Program-made: the position numbers and the translations under genes | The notes under the pieces: model-generated | The model's input: only the letters and a program-made list of their open reading frames with translations | Told to the model about the DNA's origin: nothing | The model's database searches: none | Assembly: GCA_937890045.1 (NCBI GenBank) | Contig: CALBXV010000613.1 | Location: forward strand, 1 to 8,726 | Direction: 5' to 3' | Length of the DNA stretch: 8,726 bases | Source: an uncultured archaeon | GTDB lineage: Archaea; Thermoproteota; Nitrososphaeria; Nitrososphaerales; CALBXV01 | Part shown: piece by piece, positions 1 to 5,562 of the stretch | Numbering within the stretch: position 1 is the first letter of the stretch | How the letters are laid out: each line of letters begins with the position of its first letter

Positions 1-491
1 TTAGTAGTAGCAGTTGCTACCCAGTTCCCACCGCTTCTATTGACTACGTGACAATATAAACTTGTAGAATCAGATGCTCCATGCACAGCTAACTGAATAT
101 TAGACTTAGTAGCTAACTTAGAGTCGAACATATCCACCCAATCACCAGCTACAATATTAACATGCCCAACAAAGTTAGCAAAAGCAGTATCAAGATTATC
201 TACATCTTCACCTATTGATTTTCCTTCATCTTGCGTAATCGCATCAGATGCACTTGAAAACAATATGTCAACTGCAGGGCCTGTAGCCACTTCATCCAAT
301 AATACTATTGACTGAATCATCGAACGACCAGCTGGTATTGAAAAAGCATATGGTATCTCAATACTTTGAGCTATGACCTTATTATCACCTATCGTTTCGG
401 CGTCAGTAGTAAGAGTAACTGTGATTACGTCTAACTCCTTCTTATTATCCCTTTCTTGAAGGGAATATTTATATAGATTCGTTTGCGCCAT
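1..491 (-). CDS. Probable phage virion structural protein, C terminus cut by window edge
   Basis: An open frame starts with ATG at 491 (MAQTNLYKYSLQERDNKK) and runs without a stop to base 1, giving 163 full codons; the gene continues outside the window. A GGAG at 504-501 lies nine bases upstream of the ATG and supports this start. The protein looks mostly beta-structured and globular. It has an N-terminal stretch rich in Thr/Val, a segment SIPAGRSMIQSIVLLDE, an acidic middle, and a late segment ending LYCHVVNRSGGNW. There is no signal peptide, membrane segment or enzyme motif. I recall proteins of this general look (a 'vvllDe' strand, then 'ilG.v.i...dw.d' and 'LY') downstream of capsid and adaptor genes in environmental phages, where they are usually left as hypothetical structural proteins. 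A decoration, neck or tail-base role is inference from position only. It follows the adaptor-like gene after a 26-base gap. Confidence 0.82.
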   Translation of the reverse strand, partial: MAQTNLYKYSLQERDNKKELDVITVTLTTDAETIGDNKVIAQSIEIPYAFSIPAGRSMIQSIVLLDEVATGPAVDILFSSASDAITQDEGKSIGEDVDNLDTAFANFVGHVNIVAGDWVDMFDSKLATKSNIQLAVHGASDSTSLYCHVVNRSGGNWVATATT

Positions 492-517
492 TTTATTGTT
501 CTCCAGTTGTTAACTTA

Positions 518-982
518 CTATCTTATTGCATATGGACTCATAGTTCCACACATCAAAACCTTTCGTTTATTACTCTCGTTGTCGCCAGCCTTTTTATAAA
601 ATTCTCTCATATAATATTCTTTGCCTTCAATATTGCCACCCTGCTCAGCTAACATCGCTCTAACATAATCAACAACAGCAAGAGTTAATAGCCTACTTAA
701 ATTTATATAACTCGATTCTGTTGGTGAAGCATCTTCTGATAGACTTGACTCTGCAACGCTCTCAGGATCATTTGATGTAAAAGGATTAGATATTGACGTA
801 TGTTCAATACGAAGACCGTTAGTAATCGCCTCAGGCGGGTAGACAAGAAAGTTAGATTTAGCATCACTAAACAGCTCACCGCTAGTAGTGGGTACATTAT
901 CATCAAACCTCCTAATTTTCCATAAATGAAGCTTCCGACCTTGTATATCATATACCCAATACCTATCTACAAACTTGCTCAC
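518..982 (-). CDS. C-terminal half of a head-tail adaptor-like protein (separate gene or frameshift product)
   Basis: This 154-residue frame starts at GTG 982 and stops at TAG 520-518. It begins SKFVDRYWVYDIQGRKLHLW, which resembles the second half of phage adaptor proteins (the gp11 tail-tube-A / gp6-like group): a beta hairpin 'RYW...G.KL.L', then a strand ending in 'YPP' (residues 48-50). A Ser/Asp/Glu-rich linker follows at about 65-91, then a long C-terminal helix (about 93-131) of the type LLTLAVVDYVRAMLAEQGG...YYMREFYKKA. That helix and its position are typical of the adaptor C-terminal region. The expected N-terminal part is missing here but is encoded by the 92-residue gene just before it, in another frame. 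The start shares GTGA (982-979) with that gene's stop. A GAGGA at 996-992, nine bases before the GTG, could act as ribosome binding site. The split may be natural, with two coupled subunits, or may come from a one-base frameshift. Family assignment is by pattern memory. Confidence 0.75.
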   Translation of the reverse strand: MSKFVDRYWVYDIQGRKLHLWKIRRFDDNVPTTSGELFSDAKSNFLVYPPEAITNGLRIEHTSISNPFTSNDPESVAESSLSEDASPTESSYINLSRLLTLAVVDYVRAMLAEQGGNIEGKEYYMREFYKKAGDNESNKRKVLMCGTMSPYAIR

Positions 983-1257
983 GGAGACGTATCCTCAGTT
1001 ACAAAGTGGTCACCGGAGATACGTCTAATGGATTTATACTTATCATCATCTTCTGTGTCAAGAACAGAGACACTATGGATACTTACAAACCCAGCTGGTA
1101 AGTCATAATCTCTCTGATTCTGCACAATATTCTGCTTAGTAGCTGTAAGGCTATCCTTATAATTAGATTGTAATATGTTAATAGCATCTTTTACCCAAAC
1201 TATCATAAGATTTGTATCCGTAGAGCCCACTCTTTCCATTAATTCTAATACCTTCAC
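979..1257 (-). CDS. N-terminal half of a head-tail adaptor-like protein
   Basis: A 92-residue frame starts at GTG 1257 and ends at TGA 981-979. The N-terminal part (about 1-32) is predicted helical. It is followed by RDYDLPAGFVSIHSVSVLD (49-67) and YKSIRRISGDHF (74-85). The pattern 'Y.LP..f..i..V.v.d....y..i.ris...f' is what I know from the N-terminal half of adaptor proteins that sit below the portal in short-tailed phages. The frame stops just where the conserved beta region should follow, and that region appears in the next gene in the other frame. Joined, the two would make about 246 residues, a normal adaptor length. The start overlaps the previous stop by GTGA (1257-1254). An AGGAG at 1268-1264, six bases upstream, makes the GTG start convincing. 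Expected role: bind the portal ring from below and connect it to the next neck component. The role is inferred from family resemblance and position. Confidence 0.78.
   Translation of the reverse strand: MKVLELMERVGSTDTNLMIVWVKDAINILQSNYKDSLTATKQNIVQNQRDYDLPAGFVSIHSVSVLDTEDDDKYKSIRRISGDHFVTEDTSP
992..996 (-). promoter_or_regulatory. Possible ribosome binding site for the 154-residue adaptor piece
   Basis: The transcript reads GAGGA here, nine bases before GTG 982, inside the end of the 92-residue gene. It matters because it makes independent translation of the second adaptor piece credible, alongside stop-start coupling at GTGA. It is short and could occur by chance. Confidence 0.45.
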
Positions 1258-2978
1258 TGTGTACTCCTCTGTTCCTCACTTCTCTGGGCTGCCTGTTGCT
1301 GAGGTGGAGCTGAAGCCGCACCCGTTGCAGCCGTTAATTCACCTAGTGCCCATTGATATAAAGTTGTACTCCTTTGAAAATCTTGTTGTGATTGCTGAGT
1401 ATAAGCCTGAGATGTCTGTAATCTCATCTGAGCTTGCTCTAAACTCTTCTTTGCTGCGGCTAATCCATTAGTAAATGTGGCTGTATTCCCCTGAATCTTA
1501 GCCTGATAGTCTTGAAGAAGCTTGCTTACAGTAGCCTGATACTCTTGAATCCTCATAGTATTGTCTTGTATATACTGAGTAACCTTTGCCTGGAACTCTG
1601 TAACAGACTGTTGAGCCTGAGCTGTGAACGTCTGAATAGCGGTATCTCTTTCAGAAACATAAACACTTACTCTAGCCTGAGCGTTTGCTGAAAATTCACC
1701 AACCTGAGCCTGCATTTGTTGTATTTTCGCGTTTGATTCAGCTTGATATGCACCTAGTGCATCTTGAGCATCAGCAATCTGAGCTTGCATTGTCTGAACT
1801 GCATCCGCTTGTTTAGCACTATATGTCTTGAGTTTAGTATCAGCGTCACTCATAAGTCTCTGTAACTCAGCCTGCCACTTAGCCACATCTTGTTGAAAAG
1901 CCTGAATACCCTTTTGAACCTCTCCAGAATAGTCATCAAGTAATAATTTTTCTTTTGCTATAGCGGTCTGAGCCCTCTGAATCTCTTGAGAAGCTGTAGA
2001 AATAACAGCCTGCAGCATTTCAGAGTCTTCTTCATTAAGTAAATCTTCTGCATCCTGGTCTAAACCACCCTCGCCAGCTGCATTATCTATTAAATTCTGA
2101 GCCTTAGTTACTGCATTGTCTATAACAGTCGATGTAACTCCATGGTCTCCAGGTAAATTAAGGGTTGGCAAGTTGCTACCATGTGTAATAGAAGTTGGTA
2201 ATGCAGGTGCGGAGTTAGGTGGAGCTGAGTATGAAATAGTTGGTGTAGGAGCGGCTCCTATACTAGGATCATCCGTAGAAAGAGTCCCAATATCTAATGT
2301 CCCAGTAAAAGCAAAGGTTGGAGGATCAAAATGTAGAGAGCCAGAAGTAAACTCAGGAGCAGTACCACTAAAACTAAAGCTTGGTACACTTGGTGCCGAC
2401 GGAGCTGAATAGGCTGGAACAGCACTATCATACGTTGCTAATAGAGTACTGACAGTAGAAAGTTCCGTATTTGCAGAGGTTTGCTTTGTTTCGCTCTGTC
2501 TTAAGAAATCAAGAGCACCAGCATACATCAATACTATATTCTCCCATTCAACTAGTACCCAAGTATCAGTATTCTCATCTACAAGAGGAGGAGCAGCGTA
2601 AACAATATTACCAGTATTCGTAGAATCTGGATCAGGTTTTATAAATATCTTGCCTTCAAGCTTATAATATTTAGGAAATAATGTGGTTGCGCTAAACAAG
2701 GAACCACTATTTGACTCAAAAGCATACGCAAGATGGTCAGGAACTTCTTTGGCAAGTCGTTTATTACTTGACTGATTCCTATATACAGCTAAAATCTTAT
2801 CATAAGCTATACCACTCCCCGTACCAGCCGTTACTTCTGATGTGGAAGCAACTGACCATAAGAACTTCTCAGGAAGGGAGCTTACGACCCATTTAGAGGC
2901 TTGATTGAGGTGTTCTACAATTACCCGTGATTTGCCACCGCATCCACACAGGTTATTGACTTTTTCCCAGAGCTTCAT
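1254..2978 (-). CDS. Adaptor-like domain fused to Pro/Ser-rich linker and long coiled coil; phage neck or tail structural protein
   Basis: 574 residues, from ATG 2978 to TGA 1256-1254. Three parts are visible. Residues 1-165 look adaptor-like: a helix with HLNQASKWVVSSLPEK (23-38), then strands including KYYKLEGKIFIKPDPDS (103-119) and VYAAPP (126-131), and a helix WENIVLMYAGALDFLRQ (145-161). This order matches the fold suggested for the next two short genes. A Pro/Ser/Thr-rich linker follows (about 185-280), with repeated short units such as SAPSAPSVPS. Residues about 318-545 are a nearly Pro-free helix rich in Gln/Ala with regularly spaced aromatics, clearly a coiled coil; the tail (555-574) is Gln-rich. 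An odd CGCGG lies at 11-15. An in-frame stop just upstream (2987-2985) fixes the earliest start, but no Shine-Dalgarno sequence precedes the ATG. The gene follows the capsid gene after a hairpin. A rod-like neck, needle or fibre attached to the portal complex is a reasonable inference. I recognise no named family for the whole protein. Confidence 0.8.
   Translation of the reverse strand: MKLWEKVNNLCGCGGKSRVIVEHLNQASKWVVSSLPEKFLWSVASTSEVTAGTGSGIAYDKILAVYRNQSSNKRLAKEVPDHLAYAFESNSGSLFSATTLFPKYYKLEGKIFIKPDPDSTNTGNIVYAAPPLVDENTDTWVLVEWENIVLMYAGALDFLRQSETKQTSANTELSTVSTLLATYDSAVPAYSAPSAPSVPSFSFSGTAPEFTSGSLHFDPPTFAFTGTLDIGTLSTDDPSIGAAPTPTISYSAPPNSAPALPTSITHGSNLPTLNLPGDHGVTSTVIDNAVTKAQNLIDNAAGEGGLDQDAEDLLNEEDSEMLQAVISTASQEIQRAQTAIAKEKLLLDDYSGEVQKGIQAFQQDVAKWQAELQRLMSDADTKLKTYSAKQADAVQTMQAQIADAQDALGAYQAESNAKIQQMQAQVGEFSANAQARVSVYVSERDTAIQTFTAQAQQSVTEFQAKVTQYIQDNTMRIQEYQATVSKLLQDYQAKIQGNTATFTNGLAAAKKSLEQAQMRLQTSQAYTQQSQQDFQRSTTLYQWALGELTAATGAASAPPQQQAAQRSEEQRSTQ
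1264..1268 (-). promoter_or_regulatory. Ribosome binding site for the 92-residue gene
   Basis: The transcript reads AGGAG with a six-base spacer to GTG 1257, all within the last codons of the upstream 574-residue gene. It supports GTG as the true start and the four-base GTGA overlap. Confidence 0.75.
1473..1931 (-). repeat. Degenerate 7/11-residue aromatic repeat within the coiled coil of the 574-residue protein
   Basis: Aromatic residues of the coiled coil fall at 350, 361, 368, 386, 411, 429, 440, 451, 462, 469, 480, 491 and 502. The steps are 11, 7, 18, 25, 18, 11, 11, 11, 7, 11, 11 and 11, all sums of 7 and 11. Several are followed by QA (W368, Y411, F462, Y480, Y491). This is a protein-level repeat; the DNA has diverged too far to show a clear nucleotide repeat. 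Confidence 0.8.
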
Positions 2979-2999
2979 CGTAGTTTATAGGGGAAGGGC

Positions 3000-3037
3000 G
3001 CCCCCTGCGGAAAAGGAGGAGTAAAACCACAGGGGGC
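3000..3037 (-). promoter_or_regulatory. GC-rich hairpin between capsid gene and 574-residue gene (possible terminator or processing/regulatory element)
   Basis: In the minus-strand transcript GCCCCCTGTGG (3037-3027) pairs over 11 positions with CCGCAGGGGGC (3010-3000), with one G-U pair. The 16-base pyrimidine-rich loop is TTTTACTCCTCCTTTT. The plus-strand transcript would have a C-A mismatch at the same pair, so the structure fits the minus strand better. It lies 21 bases after the capsid stop and 21 bases before the next ATG. No U-run follows the 3' arm, so a classical intrinsic terminator is not shown. It could be a partial terminator that lowers expression after the abundant capsid transcript, an RNA stability or cleavage element, or a control on the next start, which lacks a ribosome binding site. 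Confidence 0.7.
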
Positions 3038-3058
3038 ATATAAAGCCCAAACCTCTAT

Positions 3059-4618
3059 TTACTTCCAAACGACGTGCGATTCAGGCATTGACCACTCGAA
3101 TCCAGCTTCGGTGAGGATCATGTCGACTCTCTTGTCAACACCAGAGTTCTCTAATGATTGAACTCCGACATAAACAGAAGTGTCTCTATTCACACCGTTA
3201 CCTACGAGAGGACGATACTTCACGTATCTCATGTTGATCCCGAGGATTTTAACATCGGAACCATCAAGGTGTACGTTACGAGCAACATTCATATCACCAT
3301 AAGGTGTAGAAATTGTCGTAATATCAACGCCAAACACTTTACGTTTGCCAGCCATGGCAAAGTCAGCTCTACCTAATGCGCTATCGCTAGGGCTAGGAGT
3401 GCTAGTACCAGAACCAGGATTAACCATTCCAACGTTATTGGAAAAGTATCCACTTAGCTTGTGCATCCAGTTGTACGTTGCCGTATCACAGAAGAACACA
3501 GTAGCGTTTGCACTGTTGTACCTTGGGTCAAGGAACTTAGACATATCGTCTAGGAATGAATCAGATGACTTAGTCGCGTGATCCAAAGCAAAAACGTTGC
3601 CATAGTTAACTATATAGTCAACAGCTCCCTGGGTATACCAGTATTCTTTAGAACTGATAGTTTGTTTACCCTGTGACCCATAAAGAGCAGCTTGCTCGAT
3701 GTCCCACTTATGAGCAACTAAATGCTCACGCCAGACACGTGCAAACTCATTCGGGTCGTACTTCAGAACAGTGGCTCTTGCTTTGTTCGTCATTCCAAAC
3801 TCATCACGGAATGTTTGAACAAGACCAGAACCTGTGCTGTAAGGCTGGTCATCCCAAGTAGAACCAAGAAGACTTGATCCTTCCTCGTATGAAGTACCAA
3901 CGATATGACACTGTGTTGAAGCCAGTTCGGCAGGACCAACAGATGTACTAAGAGCCAGTGTAGTGGAAAGCGTAGTAGCATCTTCAAAAGAAGTTAACTC
4001 CGTTTTCCCAGAGCCAGCAGCTTTGATACATGTTCCATTTATTTGAACACATTCCTTGCTAGCAACATCAGCTTGATCGTTATCTACTGTCTGCACATGT
4101 ACTAAAATGTAATCCTCAGCGACACCATAACTACCAGTGTCAGAAACAGGAATACGTATGATTTGATTCTGTAAAAAGAATCTCGGTTTTGTGCCAGATG
4201 CACCGACAGCTACTGCATTACCAATACGACTACCAATGTTACCAGCTGATTTATAATCAGCGGATACATAGATTTGTACAGCGCCTCCTGCAGCAACAGC
4301 TGCGTCTGAGGTGTCTACAAGTGTCGCATCGTCTGTAACGTCAGCGGTACCATTATGAAAACCGATTACATACCCGTACCGCTTATGAAACGAATTACGT
4401 TTCTCCGTGAACTTAAATTCCGGATCATCGGTGGGGGATTTCGCTACTTTTGAAACGAGTCGGAAAAAAGGGTCTTGCGCAATTGCAAGCTCGGAGAGTC
4501 TATCTCCGAAATTATACTTTCTCCGCAGATCGCCTGTGTCAAGAGGAGTTCCGCCACGCGGATGATCGGTTTCAGTCCATCCACTTTGTGCGGATAGGGC
4601 TAAAGGTGTTGAAGCCAT
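3059..4618 (-). CDS. Major capsid protein
   Basis: 519 residues from ATG 4618 to TAA 3061-3059. I chose ATG 4618 over the in-frame TTG at 4624 because GGAGG (4629-4625) sits six bases before the ATG but directly against the TTG. Near the N terminus is QDPFFRLVSKVAKSPTDDPEF (48-68, a phage capsid-type pattern). A Gly/Thr/Ala-rich beta region follows (about 85-245) that could be an inserted domain. A helix-rich middle comes next (RDEF...EFARVWREHLVAHKWDIEQAALYG, about 271-314). The C-terminal part has STPYGDMNV (437-445) and KYRPLVGNGVNRDT (467-480), and ends in TEAGFEWSMPESH (503-515). I have seen similar C-terminal features in HK97-fold capsid proteins of environmental phages (SU10/DUF5309 or N4 gp56-like groups); the exact family is uncertain. 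Placement right after portal and scaffold is the standard order, and the strongest Shine-Dalgarno in the window fits the most abundant virion protein. It assembles the icosahedral shell. Confidence 0.88.
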   Translation of the reverse strand: MASTPLALSAQSGWTETDHPRGGTPLDTGDLRRKYNFGDRLSELAIAQDPFFRLVSKVAKSPTDDPEFKFTEKRNSFHKRYGYVIGFHNGTADVTDDATLVDTSDAAVAAGGAVQIYVSADYKSAGNIGSRIGNAVAVGASGTKPRFFLQNQIIRIPVSDTGSYGVAEDYILVHVQTVDNDQADVASKECVQINGTCIKAAGSGKTELTSFEDATTLSTTLALSTSVGPAELASTQCHIVGTSYEEGSSLLGSTWDDQPYSTGSGLVQTFRDEFGMTNKARATVLKYDPNEFARVWREHLVAHKWDIEQAALYGSQGKQTISSKEYWYTQGAVDYIVNYGNVFALDHATKSSDSFLDDMSKFLDPRYNSANATVFFCDTATYNWMHKLSGYFSNNVGMVNPGSGTSTPSPSDSALGRADFAMAGKRKVFGVDITTISTPYGDMNVARNVHLDGSDVKILGINMRYVKYRPLVGNGVNRDTSVYVGVQSLENSGVDKRVDMILTEAGFEWSMPESHVVWK

Positions 4619-4624
4619 TTTCAA

Positions 4625-4629
4625 CCTCC
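4625..4629 (-). promoter_or_regulatory. Strong ribosome binding site of the capsid gene
   Basis: The transcript reads GGAGG followed by TTGAAA and ATG 4618, giving a six-base spacer. This decides the capsid start, since the upstream TTG (4624) lies inside the spacer. It falls in the 20-base gap after the scaffold stop. Confidence 0.88.
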
Positions 4630-4638
4630 ATTAGTTTA

Positions 4639-5541
4639 TTAACCAAACAGATTATCCAAATTGTTTTCAGACCCTGCTATTGCATCAAACAGGTTATCAT
4701 CTATGGATTTAGTTGGCTCTGGAGCTGATCCAGCATTGGCAAGAGACTGAGGCTTTGTTGATGCTTTACGCATCTGGCCCGTTACCTCTTTCCGTGCTTC
4801 TGTGGCTATATTCTTTTCCCTTTCTGCCCTTCGCTTGAGATATAGTATATCATCAAGCTCTAGTGCTTTATTCTTAGCGAAGTCAACAAATTCTGTCCAC
4901 TCACCATCAGACATTTCGTGTTTCGTCTTAAAGGCTGATTCATCGGCTGTTCTGTTACTCTCAGCTTTTTGCTGAGCCATAGCAGAATTGAGCCTTTGCT
5001 GAACAATACCGTCAACTGTAGCGCCTAATAACTTACCAGAGTCGGAACTGGGATTAGAAACAGCATCATCAGGATCAAATACAAAGTCTTCACCTAGATT
5101 TAACTGATCTTTTACGCTTACAGGTGTCTGTCCACCACCCTCAAAATAATTCCTCACATGTTGAATTAAATTGGGGTCTTCTTTCATAGCATCAAGAATA
5201 GGCATATAAGGCTCAACAGATTTTACTTGATCGTTGAGTCTCTTTGCCTCCTTACTTGAAGCCGCGTAACGCTGTTGAATATCATCAACAGACGCCTCTT
5301 CTTGCACAGGGCTCTCACCTATATTGTTATTTACAGGCTCTTCGGAGGTTGCTGTCTGAGAAGGTTGTTCGGTGCCAGTGCCATCATCATAGACAGCACT
5401 GTTGACCGACTTGTCTAGCTCGAGGAAGAACTCGTTTACATTAAAATCACTAGACGTGTCAGTAGATTCGCTTTCAGGGGCCACGGCAGCTAGAAATTCA
5501 TCGTTACTATCCATGACGTTGCTTACTTGTTCATCAGCCAT
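4639..5541 (-). CDS. Capsid scaffolding (assembly) protein
   Basis: 300 residues from ATG 5541 to TAA 4641-4639. AAGGA (5555-5551), nine bases upstream, supports the start. Its features are those of phage scaffolds. The N-terminal third is acidic and disordered (Glu/Asp/Ser/Thr-rich, about 1-85). A helical core starts at about 86 with QQRYAASSKEAKRLNDQVKS and continues PYMPILDAMKEDPNLIQHVRNYF (111-133). A second disordered stretch is followed by a charged helix (about 213-255, ELDDILYLKRRAEREKNI). The C terminus is short, with two DNLF-type elements (282-285 and 296-299). The 'RYA.SS.EAKRL' and 'P.L...V..Y' patterns are familiar from scaffolds of short-tailed and related phages. It sits directly between portal and capsid genes, as expected. 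The family role is to form an internal core that guides capsid subunits and then leaves the procapsid; the C-terminal tip usually contacts the capsid protein. No protease motif is seen. Confidence 0.83.
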   Translation of the reverse strand: MADEQVSNVMDSNDEFLAAVAPESESTDTSSDFNVNEFFLELDKSVNSAVYDDGTGTEQPSQTATSEEPVNNNIGESPVQEEASVDDIQQRYAASSKEAKRLNDQVKSVEPYMPILDAMKEDPNLIQHVRNYFEGGGQTPVSVKDQLNLGEDFVFDPDDAVSNPSSDSGKLLGATVDGIVQQRLNSAMAQQKAESNRTADESAFKTKHEMSDGEWTEFVDFAKNKALELDDILYLKRRAEREKNIATEARKEVTGQMRKASTKPQSLANAGSAPEPTKSIDDNLFDAIAGSENNLDNLFG

Positions 5542-5562
5542 AATTTATCATCCTTAATTTAT

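Noticed and set aside
975..1000. Programmed -1 ribosomal frameshift joining the two adaptor halves
   Set aside because: The overlap contains no X-XXY-YYZ slippery heptamer and no obvious downstream structure; coupling at GTGA or an indel explains the layout better.
926..1471. Plus-strand open frames at 926-1108 and 1175-1471
   Set aside because: They are antisense to the adaptor-like genes and the end of the coiled-coil gene, have low-complexity or unfamiliar sequence, and show no supporting context.
2116..2412. Plus-strand 98-residue frame
   Set aside because: It is the complement of the Pro/Ser-rich linker of the 574-residue gene, whose composition leaves the antisense frame open by chance.
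2989..3040. Intrinsic (rho-independent) terminator
   Set aside because: The stem is strong, but no run of T follows the 3' arm on either strand, so it is listed only as a hairpin of uncertain role.
4619..4624. TTG start adding two residues to the capsid protein
   Set aside because: The TTG directly abuts the GGAGG ribosome binding site, while ATG 4618 has an ideal six-base spacer.
3158..4728. Several plus-strand frames across the capsid gene and scaffold end, and a minus-strand frame at 3790-3987
   Set aside because: All overlap the long, well-supported capsid and scaffold reading frames and have no family resemblance.
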